DNA of 35,657 bases from Anaerolineales bacterium (GTDB lineage Bacteria; Chloroflexota; Anaerolineae; Anaerolineales; UBA6668): the NCBI GenBank assembly GCA_020630175.1, contig JAHDBW010000002.1:15607-51263 (forward strand), read 5' to 3'. The translations under genes were made by a program, and so were the position numbers. Positions 1 to 10,441 of the stretch are shown piece after piece. The notes beneath the pieces are model-generated. The model ran no database searches. It saw only the letters and a program-made list of their open reading frames with translations, and had not been told where the DNA came from. Each line of letters starts with the position of its first letter. The stretch's first letter is position 1.

Positions 1-38
1 CTTGATCTAAGATAAAGTCCGCCTCGACACAAGGTCAC

Positions 39-2906
39 ATGCCAACTTCACAACTTAAGATTCAGCTTTTTGGTCCACCCACCATTTACCTAAATGGTGT
101 TGAGATTCAGCAAGCACTACCGATCAAAGCTAGTGCAACCCTGTATTACCTTGCAGCAACACGCCGCACGCACCACCGCAGTCATCTAGCGGGCTTGTTG
201 TGGGCTGCGATGCCAGAAGCCCGCGCCCGCAACAACCTCAGTATTGTGCGTAACCGCTGGAAACAAGCCGGTATTTTGCCGCTAATGCACCTGACGAAAC
301 GCGAAATTGGGTTTGCAACTCCCCCAGAGACAGATTTACAGCGCTTTGAAGCCATCGCATTACGCCCTAGTGCTTACACCCTTGCAGATATTGAGGGCGT
401 TATTCAACACTATCGCGGGCTGTTTTTAGACGGCTTTATTTTGGATGATCCAGAGAATACTGAATTGTTTACAGAATGGCTCTACCCTCAACGCGAGCAT
501 TGGCGTCAGCAAGCCTTGAAACTTTTTAGCTATCTAGTCGAACAGCAGCTTGCCCAAAAAAGATCAAAGGCCGCACTTATAACTGCACGCAAGATTATTT
601 CTATTGAACCAGCGCAAGAAACAGCGCATCGCACAGCAATACGAATCTTAATGAGCAGTGGTCAACGCGAAGCCGCACGCAACCAATATGAGCAGTGTGT
701 ATCTATATTGGAGACCCAACTTGGCTTACTACCCAGCCCAGAAACGGTTGCACTCCACAAGCAAATCACAAGCGCAACATCCTTTTCGATTCCAGAAACA
801 GGGCTATTGGCTAAAAAACATGCCCCATTTCAAGCACCTCTTATTCCGACGCATTTTGTGGGGCGCCAGCAGACGATTGAGGCGCTGGTTGCTACACTCA
901 GCAGTCGGTCAACTACAGCAACAGCACTAGTTGGTATGGGTGGTATCGGGAAATCTACCCTTGCTGCTGCTGTTGCACATGCGGTGCGCGATAGGTTCCC
1001 TGATGGTGTCCTCTGGGCACATGCCTATCAGCAAGACCTTGCATCCATTTTGACAGACTGGGCAAAATTGTTTGACGTCGATTTACAACATCTAAATAGT
1101 TTGCAGAATCGGGCAGCCGCCTTTCTAGAGCTTATCTCTACAAAACAAGTTTTGCTCGTGTTGGATAACGTTGTTGCTGCCGATGATGTGCGTATAGTTT
1201 TGCCAAAAAGCCCCAATGTGCAGCTTTTGATTACAACACGTAATACCGATGTTGCTTACGCCCTTGGCGCCGAGCTTTTTCAGGTAGCGGTGTTAGCAAA
1301 TGGCATCCCTTTGCTAGAAAAGCTGATCGGGACAAAACGAATTCGTGCTGAAATAAAAGCGGCAACTGAACTCACAGAATTACTGGCACAGCTGCCGCTT
1401 GCACTAGAAATCGTCGGAAGACGGCTGCAATCTCGCGCAAGACTAAAAATTCAATTATTTGTTAATCAACTCAAACAACAACAATCGAGACTTGAGCCAC
1501 TAACACTTAGTAATTGGGCTGTACGCTCATCATTTCAAATAAGCTGGGATGCCCTTAACGACGAACTCAAGCATGTTTTTTGCGCATTGTCTGTGTTTCA
1601 GGGGCAGCCATTTCAAGCAGCAGCGGTTGCAGCGACAACCAACACTGATCTTGATAGTGCTGAGCTGAAATTAGATGACCTAGCAGCAATGTCTTTAGTC
1701 TCTGAAAAAGATGGGCTGCACTATCAGCAACATGCCCTGCTAGCAGAATTTGCAAAAGAACAAGCCAAAGCTTTTGAAATTTGGGATTCTTTACGCAATC
1801 GTTTTATTGCGTTCTACACGTTAGCTATTGAAAAAGAGCAAGTCGAAGTTGTACGAGAGGAATGGCATAGTTTTCACCTTGCAATTCGCCATGCGTATGA
1901 TTTGCATGCGTATCATATGCTCGTGACATTGGTGCAAAAGTTAATTCCAATATATTTTGCACAAGGCCTATATTCGCAAGCACGCGAATCCATCTCTATT
2001 GCGGTAGAAGCTGCAGAAAGCTTAGTAGATAGCGCTGCTCATGCAGTGCTGCTTTATCACTGGGGGGAGGCTTGTGTCGAACAAACTGATTACGCTGAAG
2101 CAAAGAACAAGCTACAAATGTGTCTGCAACTTATGGAGGCCAACCTTGACAGGCAAATAAGATCTGATGTGCAGCTATTACTGGGAAGAATTGCACAAGA
2201 AGAAGGCAATACAAAACTAGCAGAACAACTTCTGTTTCAGTGCAAAGCAGAAAAGAAACTACTCGCTGACGAATTTGGCATTGCCAAGGTAGATGAGCAT
2301 TTAGCTCGCTGGGCATTTCAGATTGGAGACTTCAAAAGTTCTCAACGGTTTGCAGAAAACGCCATTGCACGTTTCAGCGGTGTAAACAGCGTTTGGAAAG
2401 TCTGGGCGATGTTGCGCCTCGTTAGTTTAAGAATATATCAACGCGACTATCAGGGGGCTAGCCAGCTAAGTATTCAAGCCCTAAAAGAAGCGAACCTCAC
2501 AGATAATTATCCAGTGAAGGCAGAGGCTTTATATTTAGCATTAGTTTGTGCGGTCCGCATGAAGGCGAGTGGGGCTGCCACGCAATATGCTAACCGGTGT
2601 AGAACACTGTTTCAACAGATGGGGGCAAAAAAATATCAGGGCTTTATCCACCATGAAATGAGTGTCCTCTCTGCTAATTTAGGAAATCATCTAGAGGCTA
2701 TCCAATACGCCGCACAAGCCGAGGCCATTTTTAGATCACTTGACGCAACTTATGAACTTGTCACTGTTCTTGTCCAACAAGCACGATCTAAGCAAAAAAC
2801 ACGCGACTTTGCTTCAGCGAGGGCTTGCCTCACTGAAGCAAAATTGTTAGGGATTGCAACACAACATACGCAGTTAGAGGAAATAGAACAACTCTTGACA
2901 GCTTAA
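39..2906 (+). CDS. BTAD (SARP/AfsR-like) transcriptional regulator with NB-ARC STAND NTPase and C-terminal TPR-like repeats
   Basis: N-terminal winged-helix/BTAD pattern (LKIQLFGPPTIYLNG...HRSHLAGLLW...ARNNLSIVRNRWK), Walker A GMGGIGKST, Walker B VLLVLDN, TTR motif, helical repeat C-terminus. Confidence 0.9.
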   Translation: MPTSQLKIQLFGPPTIYLNGVEIQQALPIKASATLYYLAATRRTHHRSHLAGLLWAAMPEARARNNLSIVRNRWKQAGILPLMHLTKREIGFATPPETDLQRFEAIALRPSAYTLADIEGVIQHYRGLFLDGFILDDPENTELFTEWLYPQREHWRQQALKLFSYLVEQQLAQKRSKAALITARKIISIEPAQETAHRTAIRILMSSGQREAARNQYEQCVSILETQLGLLPSPETVALHKQITSATSFSIPETGLLAKKHAPFQAPLIPTHFVGRQQTIEALVATLSSRSTTATALVGMGGIGKSTLAAAVAHAVRDRFPDGVLWAHAYQQDLASILTDWAKLFDVDLQHLNSLQNRAAAFLELISTKQVLLVLDNVVAADDVRIVLPKSPNVQLLITTRNTDVAYALGAELFQVAVLANGIPLLEKLIGTKRIRAEIKAATELTELLAQLPLALEIVGRRLQSRARLKIQLFVNQLKQQQSRLEPLTLSNWAVRSSFQISWDALNDELKHVFCALSVFQGQPFQAAAVAATTNTDLDSAELKLDDLAAMSLVSEKDGLHYQQHALLAEFAKEQAKAFEIWDSLRNRFIAFYTLAIEKEQVEVVREEWHSFHLAIRHAYDLHAYHMLVTLVQKLIPIYFAQGLYSQARESISIAVEAAESLVDSAAHAVLLYHWGEACVEQTDYAEAKNKLQMCLQLMEANLDRQIRSDVQLLLGRIAQEEGNTKLAEQLLFQCKAEKKLLADEFGIAKVDEHLARWAFQIGDFKSSQRFAENAIARFSGVNSVWKVWAMLRLVSLRIYQRDYQGASQLSIQALKEANLTDNYPVKAEALYLALVCAVRMKASGAATQYANRCRTLFQQMGAKKYQGFIHHEMSVLSANLGNHLEAIQYAAQAEAIFRSLDATYELVTVLVQQARSKQKTRDFASARACLTEAKLLGIATQHTQLEEIEQLLTA

Positions 2907-2931
2907 TGCTCTGCACTTGTTCTTTAGGTTT

Positions 2932-4830
2932 TTAGCCTGGATGAATAACACCGCCAGGGCCTTCTTTCGTCCAACCATCTGATTCAAATACTGGCAGCCA
3001 TAATGCAATTGGCACACTTTTCAGCGCACCGTCAGACCGGCTAGCAAGCTCGCGTTGTATCTCAACAACAACATCGTGCCATGAAAATTGTGTCACGCGG
3101 ACTTCTGGATATACTTGCGGCACTTCAAGTTCTGCCAACAATGCCCTGAAAAGTATTGAATGCGATTCGCCAACACGTGTACCAACATTAGCCGAATGCT
3201 TGAGAATTGATGGTAATCCGCGCAATATCTTCTGGTCAATTTCTCGTGCAATTTTTCGCAGATTCTTAGCGGCATCTCTAACTAGCGTGCGTTGCGAATC
3301 TGGTGTCTGATCACCAGTTAGTTCTCGTTGCTTGGCAGTTAAGAATTTACTGTCTGCAAAGTGACCTTTAAGGTCTGTATCTTCATTTTGCAACTCAGCT
3401 TCAGTCTTCCACAGGCTATCTAGAATTTGGGACCGAATAAGCGCTGGTGGATATGTACCATCATCTAAATCTAATTCTTTAGGCGCATGATGCGTATGAA
3501 TATCATTCAGCATTTGCTGATTCACACTGTGCGTCATATTTTCGGCAAACACATCAGCAAAGACTTCTTCCACCCAACCACGTAAATAGTCAGGATAAGT
3601 GTCAGAATTTCTGAATAGCTTACCCAGTTCGCCAATGAGACGTTTAGGTGCCCCACTTCTTCTGTCTGTGACAACACCTTTCCAGAAAACCTGATGTGCC
3701 ACTTCATGTGGAATTGCTAATAAGTCTCGAATGTTGTTGATTGCAGTGTACGGCACAGCAATGAGCGCAATATTGGCATACGGTACAACCCGAATAGATG
3801 CCCCTAAATCAAAATAGGTAATGGCAGCGATTTTGTCGCCTTTTGCAGCTTCTTCTGCAAACAACCCATTGTCGCGTGCTACATCCAAGATTTGCATGGC
3901 AAGCGCATCTGACTTTGTGAGCGTTCTAAGGATGTCAGAGCCTTGTAGCTGCTGTCGCTGATAAAAGATCTGTTCCAAGACACCTATATCTATTGCGATT
4001 TGATCTAAGACAGACCGCAGTACATATTCTGCAGGCAAGATATCAGAGCATTCTAATTTGATATGGTCTAGTGTGATCTCTGATGACGGTACTGGGCTTA
4101 GCTGGCCGAGCGCTTCTTCCAAAGTTTGCCTTAGGGCATCCGAATCCAAGTCTGTATCTGCGAGGGCTTCGCAGACATGTTTATAAATTTCAGTAGGAGA
4201 CGCGGCCAATGCCTGACTATGACCTGCAGGCGTTGCATCTTCTTCGCTAATCAATCCACTTGCCCGATATTCTTGCAATAGCGTATGGAAGCTCTGTCGC
4301 GAGTGTTCACTTGAATCGTTTTGCAAAGTCGTATGCAGTTGGCGAATATGGCGTTGCAAGCGGCGGTTGGTAGCCTTTGGTCTTACAAAAGAAAAGTCCC
4401 TGTCCTTATTCGTTTGGTAGATTTCATTTACATACAGTTGGAACGCTGGTGATAATTTGGAAAAGCCTGCTGTTTTTTCATCTTTATCAGTATCGAGGAT
4501 CTTTAGCTTTGCCATGTACGTTAATGGCGTATCGTTGAATTTCCTAATTGCTGGATACCCAAGACGTCTAAACTCTTCCGCAACCTTCCGCATATCAATG
4601 GCTTGTTCAGAGTCAAAAACAGCATAATCATTACCCTTTATACAATCTGAGAAACCATTGTAAAAAAAGAAAAACTGTTTAGCACCAAACTTCAACAGCG
4701 CTTCTGTTGTCGTTTGCAACGCCTGACTTTCTTTAATATCTGAATTGCGCATAGCAGTCGCTAGCGACTTCATTCGTACTTCAAGCGCATTCCAACGTTT
4801 TTTCCAAACTTTCATTTCAGACTTTTTCAT
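2932..4830 (-). CDS. Uncharacterised protein with predicted gluzincin-like zinc metallopeptidase motif (HEVAH ... EEVFADVFA)
   Basis: 632 aa ORF; IPHEVAHQVFW followed about 45 residues later by WVEEVFADVFA; family not recognised. Confidence 0.75.
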   Translation of the reverse strand: MKKSEMKVWKKRWNALEVRMKSLATAMRNSDIKESQALQTTTEALLKFGAKQFFFFYNGFSDCIKGNDYAVFDSEQAIDMRKVAEEFRRLGYPAIRKFNDTPLTYMAKLKILDTDKDEKTAGFSKLSPAFQLYVNEIYQTNKDRDFSFVRPKATNRRLQRHIRQLHTTLQNDSSEHSRQSFHTLLQEYRASGLISEEDATPAGHSQALAASPTEIYKHVCEALADTDLDSDALRQTLEEALGQLSPVPSSEITLDHIKLECSDILPAEYVLRSVLDQIAIDIGVLEQIFYQRQQLQGSDILRTLTKSDALAMQILDVARDNGLFAEEAAKGDKIAAITYFDLGASIRVVPYANIALIAVPYTAINNIRDLLAIPHEVAHQVFWKGVVTDRRSGAPKRLIGELGKLFRNSDTYPDYLRGWVEEVFADVFAENMTHSVNQQMLNDIHTHHAPKELDLDDGTYPPALIRSQILDSLWKTEAELQNEDTDLKGHFADSKFLTAKQRELTGDQTPDSQRTLVRDAAKNLRKIAREIDQKILRGLPSILKHSANVGTRVGESHSILFRALLAELEVPQVYPEVRVTQFSWHDVVVEIQRELASRSDGALKSVPIALWLPVFESDGWTKEGPGGVIHPG

Positions 4831-4890
4831 TTCAATATTGTCCCTATTACTAACTGCAATGTCTTATGCATTACAAAACTAAGATGTTGC

Positions 4891-4931
4891 ATTGACTATA
4901 TATAGCTAGTCTTGATTGACTCTTGACAGAG
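4891..4931 (-). promoter_or_regulatory. Candidate promoter with SARP-type direct heptamer repeats upstream of the HEVAH protein gene
   Basis: Minus strand TGTCAAG-AGTC-AATCAAG-ACTAGC-TATATATAG: two heptamers with 11-bp period, then a -10-like TATATA. Confidence 0.4.
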
Positions 4932-4956
4932 CTTTCCCAACTTTTACCCTTAACGT

Positions 4957-4987
4957 AAAAAAGAGCACCTTTTCAGGTGCTCTTTCA
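4957..4987 (-). terminator. Intrinsic terminator-like hairpin (AAAGAGCACCT-TTTC-AGGTGCTCTTT), likely bidirectional
   Basis: Perfect stem flanked by A-run and T-rich sequence, between the 5020-6069 and 2932-4830 genes. Confidence 0.75.
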
Positions 4988-5019
4988 TTCAAATTCAATA
5001 ATTGACTTAGTTGTATTGT

Positions 5020-6069
5020 TTACGTCAGTTGGCGCTCAATAGCTTCCATTAGTGGATCTAGCCAAACGGTAACAAGGCGCTCTTTACGATCTTCAAGTAG
5101 CGTTTGCGGAGAGTTCGCGAGACGTCCTAGCCACTCTGTCATAAATTGCCACATAATAGCGCAGTCCAGTTCACGCAGGCTTTCTGTTTGATCAACAGTG
5201 TAACCAGTGAGACGTTGAATTTCGCGGCGGTAGGTTTTGACAAGCGTCACCGGATGCACTGGAAAAACTTCACGTTCCCAGCGGCTTTTTTGAATTAGAT
5301 TAACTACATCCAAAATTCCGGGCGCAATACCTGCCAACTGCCAGTCATACAACACATGGTCGCCATTCGCATCGATGCTAATATTCCCGGGCCAGTAGTC
5401 GCCGTGAATAAACGTTTGCGGTGATTTGCTCAGCAGCCCGGCAATCTTTTCAGCATTGTTCAGCATCAGGATCAGGCGGCTCAGGTGTTCATCTGAAGAG
5501 ACTAACCCACGGGCTAGAAATTTATCAAACGAGGTGCGCGCAGACTTGATGAAGACATCCGTATCCAGATGGAACGGGCGTGACATCCACTTGTAGAGGT
5601 TGAGATCTGACTCCAATTGCCAGAACCGATGATGCATCTTCGCAAGGTTATAGACCGCATCTAAGTAATGCTCACCCTGCCAATATTCCAAGGTTAGCCC
5701 AATTGGCAATGCGTCTAAGACCATCCAGTGGCCTATTTTATCGGCGGCAATTACAGAGGGGGTTGCAACGGGCAGCGTGTCTGTCATCCAGCGGTAGACG
5801 CCAACTTCACGGCGGCCCACGCCAGCAAGGCCAGCTTTGGTGCTATCGTAAGGCTCTTTTAGAACCACTAACTTGCCTGTCAGCACGCTTTCACTGATGT
5901 ATTCCACCATCATGCCACGAATCCGCCCTTGGCTAGGGCGTGCAAAAAGCACCTCTTCCCAAATGTCTGTGACAACTAAATCTGGTTTATTGAGGTGTTT
6001 GCGCAAGCCGGCTGTAATTTCGCCTCGAAAAAACGGCCACTTGGAGTCGTGAAGATCGGAACTAAGCAT
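5020..6069 (-). CDS. APH/phosphotransferase-family (aminoglycoside phosphotransferase-like) kinase
   Basis: FIHGDYWPGNISI ... VLYDWQ catalytic motifs; start placed at MLSSDLHD, longer ORF runs to 6132. Confidence 0.8.
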   Translation of the reverse strand: MLSSDLHDSKWPFFRGEITAGLRKHLNKPDLVVTDIWEEVLFARPSQGRIRGMMVEYISESVLTGKLVVLKEPYDSTKAGLAGVGRREVGVYRWMTDTLPVATPSVIAADKIGHWMVLDALPIGLTLEYWQGEHYLDAVYNLAKMHHRFWQLESDLNLYKWMSRPFHLDTDVFIKSARTSFDKFLARGLVSSDEHLSRLILMLNNAEKIAGLLSKSPQTFIHGDYWPGNISIDANGDHVLYDWQLAGIAPGILDVVNLIQKSRWEREVFPVHPVTLVKTYRREIQRLTGYTVDQTESLRELDCAIMWQFMTEWLGRLANSPQTLLEDRKERLVTVWLDPLMEAIERQLT

Positions 6070-6176
6070 AGACGGTACTACTATACAGCCCCACATGGTG
6101 CTGTCTACGTAAAGAGTGTAACCGATCAACAACCACTAAGTAAATAGAGGTTTAATTAAGGTTGATCAGGTTAGCA

Positions 6177-6488
6177 TTACGCATCTTCAACATCCCACTC
6201 GCGTTGATAATTGACATCAAGCTTCGCTAGCACGGCTGTTTCTAAGTCAATATCTGTGATTGAGGCTAACTGAATCAGGTAGAGCGCCACATCGGCCAAT
6301 TCACTGGCAAACTCAGCCTTGTTTTGCACGGTGTCCTGCCATTGAAAATGCTCTAACACCTCACTCGCCTCTAACACCAAAGAAGTGGCTATATTGCGCG
6401 GCGTTTGGGGCCGTTTACTGTCTGCGGCATACCAGCCTTTGTCGCCAACAAAGCGATGCATGTGGTCAGTGAGCGTCTTGATATCCAT
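6177..6488 (-). CDS. MazG-like nucleotide pyrophosphohydrolase
   Basis: LVLEASEVLEHFQW ... ELADVALYLIQLA motif; internal ATG (MDIKTL) preferred over ORF start at 6596. Confidence 0.85.
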   Translation of the reverse strand: MDIKTLTDHMHRFVGDKGWYAADSKRPQTPRNIATSLVLEASEVLEHFQWQDTVQNKAEFASELADVALYLIQLASITDIDLETAVLAKLDVNYQREWDVEDA

Positions 6489-6630
6489 TACTTGAATTGT
6501 AAGTGAAACTTGATAGAAATTGATTGTATTTGCAAGAGATTTCAACCCAATCCCATGCAAAACAGTGTAAAGTTTACAGAAATCATAAACGAACAACTTA
6601 TTACAAGAAAATCCACCTAAAGGAATCTCT

Positions 6631-8886
6631 ATGTCAATTACAAAACAAGATGCGTTGGATTACCATACGATTGGCGGGCGTCCGGGAAAAATTACCGTTG
6701 AAGCCACAAAACCACTCGAGACCCAACGGGATCTCTCACTCGCATATTCTCCAGGGGTAGGCGATGTTGTGACGCAAATTGCTGAACAACCTGCCGATGT
6801 TTTCAAATACACAGCTAAAGGCAACCTTGTTGCTGTTATTTCCAATGGAACCGCTATTTTGGGCCTTGGCAACCTTGGCGCTCTGGCAAGTAAGCCAGTG
6901 ATGGAAGGGAAAGGCGTCTTGTTCAAGAAATTCGCCGATATCGACGTGTTTGATATTGAAGTTGACGCAGAAGACGCGGAACATCTCATTAGCGTCTGTA
7001 AAGCCATTGCGCCAACATTTGGCGGGATCAATCTGGAAGACATCAAAGCGCCTGAAGCATTTGAAGTGGAACGCCGCCTCAAGGCCGAACTAGACATTCC
7101 GGTTTTTCATGATGATCAGCATGGGACTGCAATTATTTCTGGCGCGGGCCTAATCAACGCGCTTGAGATTGTGGGCAAAGCCCGTGAAGATGTAAAAATT
7201 GTTGTCTCTGGTGCTGGTGCTAGCGCGATTGCCACAACCACGTTTTATGTGTCTTTAGGCGTCAAGCGTGAAAATATCATCATGAGTGACATTCATGGTG
7301 TGATTTACAAAGGCCGCACTGTTGATATGTTCCCTGAAAAAGAGGCCTTTGCAACAGAAAGCACAGCCCGCACGCTGGCCGAGGCAATTGTTGGAGCAGA
7401 TGTTTTCTTAGGACTTTCCGTTGCCAATGTGCTCACCGCAGACATGGTCAAGACCATGGCACCGAACCCTATTATTTTTGCGCTGGCGAACCCTAGTCCA
7501 GAAATCCCATATGAGGTTGCCCGGGCAGCGCGCCCCGATGCCATCATTGCCACAGGCCGCAGTGACTACCCAAACCAAGTCAACAATGTACTGGGCTTCC
7601 CGTTTTTATTTCGCGGTGCACTAGACGTCAATGCGACCTCTATCAATGAACCGATGAAAATTGCTGCAGCCCATGCGCTGGCAGCATTAGCCAAAGAAGA
7701 TGTGCCGGACAGCGTGCTGGATGCCTATGGCGTGAAGTCGCTGAAGTTTGGCCGTGAATACATTATCCCGACACCATTTGACCCACGAGTCATTATTTGG
7801 GAATGTGTAGCGGTTGCCAAAGCGGCAATGGAAAGCGGCGTCGCCCGCCGTAACATCGATCTTGATGAATATCGCCTGTCGCTTGGGCGCCGGATGGGCG
7901 GCCGTGGTAGCGAAGTCAAACAACGCATTCTTAATAAGGCAATGCTCTCGCCAAAACGGATTGTTTTTGCGGAAGGGGAAGAGCCAAAGATCATTCGCGC
8001 CGCCGCCCGTATTGAAGCCGAGAAATTTGGTGAGACGATTTTATTAGGTCGGCCACGGGTGGTTGAAGACGCAATTGAAAAACTCGGCTTAGACTTTGCG
8101 CCAACGGTTATCAATCCGAAGAAATCTGAACATGCAGCAGCCTACGCCGAAACCCTTTTCAATATTCGTCAACGTAATGGCATGACCATGAAAATGGCGC
8201 TGGAGCGCATCAACAACCGTAACAACTACTATGGATTGATGATGGTAAAAGAAGGCGCTGCTGATGTGTTCTTATCTGGCCTAACAGCCAAATATCCAGA
8301 CGTATTGCGCCCAGCCTTGAAAATGTTTGGCACTAGCCCAGATGTCAGCAAGGCCATTGGTCTGTACATCATGATTGTGAATGATCGCGTGTACTTCCTG
8401 ACGGATACCACGGTCAACATCAAACAGTCAGCAGAAACGCTGGCCGAAGCCGCTATTCTGACCGCAGACTTTGCCCGCAAGTTAGAGATTGAACCGCAAG
8501 TTGCGATGGTCAGTTTCTCTAACTTTGGCAGTGTGCCGCATGAATACACGCGGAAAGTGCGCGAGGCTGTCACCTTAGTCAACGACAAACGCCCTGACAT
8601 TCAAATCGATGGTGAGATGCAAGCCGACGTTGCGCTCAACCCAGAATTGATGCAAGAGCTCTATCCGTTTAGCAACATCAAAGAAGCGAACGTGCTGGTG
8701 TTCTCTAACCTCGACACGGCCAACGCCGCGTACAAGCTACTGCACCAAATTGGTAACGCAGAAAAAATCGGCCCGATCCTACTTGGGATTGACGCGCCGG
8801 TCCACGTTTTGCAAGAGGCAGATGCCGTTGCCGATATTGTCAGCATGGCGTCTGTGGCCGTGATGGACGCCAACACGAGAAAGTAA
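6631..8886 (+). CDS. maeB: NADP-dependent malic enzyme with C-terminal phosphotransacetylase-like domain
   Basis: SLAYSPGVGDV, FHDDQHGTAII, GAGASAIA, PTA-like C-terminal half; SD-like AAAGGA upstream. Confidence 0.93.
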   Translation: MSITKQDALDYHTIGGRPGKITVEATKPLETQRDLSLAYSPGVGDVVTQIAEQPADVFKYTAKGNLVAVISNGTAILGLGNLGALASKPVMEGKGVLFKKFADIDVFDIEVDAEDAEHLISVCKAIAPTFGGINLEDIKAPEAFEVERRLKAELDIPVFHDDQHGTAIISGAGLINALEIVGKAREDVKIVVSGAGASAIATTTFYVSLGVKRENIIMSDIHGVIYKGRTVDMFPEKEAFATESTARTLAEAIVGADVFLGLSVANVLTADMVKTMAPNPIIFALANPSPEIPYEVARAARPDAIIATGRSDYPNQVNNVLGFPFLFRGALDVNATSINEPMKIAAAHALAALAKEDVPDSVLDAYGVKSLKFGREYIIPTPFDPRVIIWECVAVAKAAMESGVARRNIDLDEYRLSLGRRMGGRGSEVKQRILNKAMLSPKRIVFAEGEEPKIIRAAARIEAEKFGETILLGRPRVVEDAIEKLGLDFAPTVINPKKSEHAAAYAETLFNIRQRNGMTMKMALERINNRNNYYGLMMVKEGAADVFLSGLTAKYPDVLRPALKMFGTSPDVSKAIGLYIMIVNDRVYFLTDTTVNIKQSAETLAEAAILTADFARKLEIEPQVAMVSFSNFGSVPHEYTRKVREAVTLVNDKRPDIQIDGEMQADVALNPELMQELYPFSNIKEANVLVFSNLDTANAAYKLLHQIGNAEKIGPILLGIDAPVHVLQEADAVADIVSMASVAVMDANTRK

Positions 8887-8914
8887 GCAGCCCAAAATCA
8901 CCCCAACTTAAACA

Positions 8915-8944
8915 AAAAATGCCGCACAATGTGCGGCATTTTTA
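8915..8944. terminator. Bidirectional intrinsic terminator between maeB and metK
   Basis: AAAAAATGCCGCACAATGTGCGGCATTTTT. Confidence 0.85.
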
Positions 8945-8965
8945 TTTCTTCTAAACCAGTGGGGC

Positions 8966-10177
8966 TTACAGGCCAGCAGCAGCGGTAAGCGCAGCAGCTT
9001 TGCTTGTGTTTTCCCATGGTAGGTCAATGTCGGTGCGACCGAAGTGACCGTAGGCAGCCGTTTGGCGGTAGATTGGGCGGCGCAGATCCAATTCATGGAT
9101 GATCGCACCTGGGCGGAGGTCAAAGTGTTCGTCGACCAATGCGGCAATTTTTTCGTCAGCAATTTTGCCGGTGCCAAAGGTTTCAACGTTGATGCTCAAT
9201 GGCTTTGCAACGCCAATCGCGTATGCAAGTTGCACTTCACAGCGGTCTGCCAAACCAGCAGCTACCACGTTCTTTGCAACCCAGCGTGATGCGTAAGCCG
9301 CACTGCGGTCTACCTTGGTGCAGTCTTTCCCGCTGAATGCGCCACCACCGTGACGGCCCATGCCACCATAGGTGTCTACAATGATCTTGCGGCCAGTCAG
9401 ACCTGCATCACCCATAGGGCCACCAATCACAAAGCGACCGGTTGGGTTGGTGAAAATCTTGAGGTTATCGTCAACCAAATCGGCAGGCAAGGTTGGCATA
9501 ATGACGTGTTCAATCAAGTTGGTGCGGATATCTTCTTGACTAATTTCTGGCGCGTGTTGGGTACTGATCAACACGGTGTCGATGCGAGCTGGTTTCCCTT
9601 CACAGTATTCCACGGTGACTTGGCTTTTGCCGTCTGGGCGCAACCAAGGCAAGGTGCCGTCTTTACGTACTTGTGACAAGCGCAATGCCAACTTGTGTGA
9701 CAGAGCGATTGGTAGTGGCATCAATTCTGGGGTTTCGTTACAAGCGTAACCAAACATCATGCCTTGGTCACCAGCACCAACGGCGTCAATTTCTGCGTCG
9801 GTTGGGCCGTCTGTGCGGGTTTCTAGTGCAGCATCAACACCTTGGGCAATGTCTGGGCTTTGTGCAGCAACTGCAACTTGAACGCCACAGCTACTACCGT
9901 CAAAGCCTTTTTCGCTGGCGTCATAGCCAATTTCATTGACAACTTTACGTACTAGCGCGTCATAATTGATGACAGCTTTCGTGGTAATTTCACCGAGCAA
10001 CATCACAAAACCGGTCTTGATCGCGGTTTCACAAGCAACGCGTGACATTGGGTCTTGTTCAAAGCAAGCGTCCAATACAGCATCACTGATTTGGTCACAC
10101 ATTTTATCTGGGTGCCCTTCTGTCACTGATTCTGACGTGAAGAATAGGCTTTTTGAGGTCATAAAAGTAGAGCTCAT
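8966..10177 (-). CDS. metK: S-adenosylmethionine synthetase
   Basis: [55 protein letters not shown]. Confidence 0.97.
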   Translation of the reverse strand: MSSTFMTSKSLFFTSESVTEGHPDKMCDQISDAVLDACFEQDPMSRVACETAIKTGFVMLLGEITTKAVINYDALVRKVVNEIGYDASEKGFDGSSCGVQVAVAAQSPDIAQGVDAALETRTDGPTDAEIDAVGAGDQGMMFGYACNETPELMPLPIALSHKLALRLSQVRKDGTLPWLRPDGKSQVTVEYCEGKPARIDTVLISTQHAPEISQEDIRTNLIEHVIMPTLPADLVDDNLKIFTNPTGRFVIGGPMGDAGLTGRKIIVDTYGGMGRHGGGAFSGKDCTKVDRSAAYASRWVAKNVVAAGLADRCEVQLAYAIGVAKPLSINVETFGTGKIADEKIAALVDEHFDLRPGAIIHELDLRRPIYRQTAAYGHFGRTDIDLPWENTSKAAALTAAAGL

Positions 10178-10194
10178 TTTGATTTTCTCCTGAA

Positions 10195-10220
10195 ATAAAA
10201 AATCCCTTCATTAGAAGGGA
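10195..10220 (-). terminator. Riboswitch expression-platform terminator upstream of metK
   Basis: Minus strand TCCCTTCTAATGAAGGGATTTTTTAT, just downstream of the SAM-I aptamer. Confidence 0.8.
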
Positions 10221-10239
10221 CATGGTTTACTTAGTATTT

Positions 10240-10342
<103 letters not shown>

Positions 10343-10367
10343 TGTTTAGTTTTTTCAGTCGGGCGAG

Positions 10368-10396
10368 ACTATACCATAGGATAAAGTCTGCCTCAA
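10368..10396 (-). promoter_or_regulatory. Sigma70-type promoter for metK riboswitch transcript (TTGAGG-17-TATAGT)
   Basis: -35 at 10391-10396, -10 at 10368-10373, 17-nt spacer, about 28 nt upstream of the aptamer. Confidence 0.7.
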
Positions 10397-10441
10397 TAGT
10401 GTAAATGTCAATTCGCGCCAGCGGCACTTAGTCGTATAGCA

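Noticed and set aside
6660-8876. Multiple antisense ORFs inside maeB (e.g. 6660..7097, 7725..8114, 8229..8600)
   Set aside because: Frame-shadow ORFs opposite a well-supported coding gene; low-complexity Ser/Arg/Ala composition with no recognisable domain.
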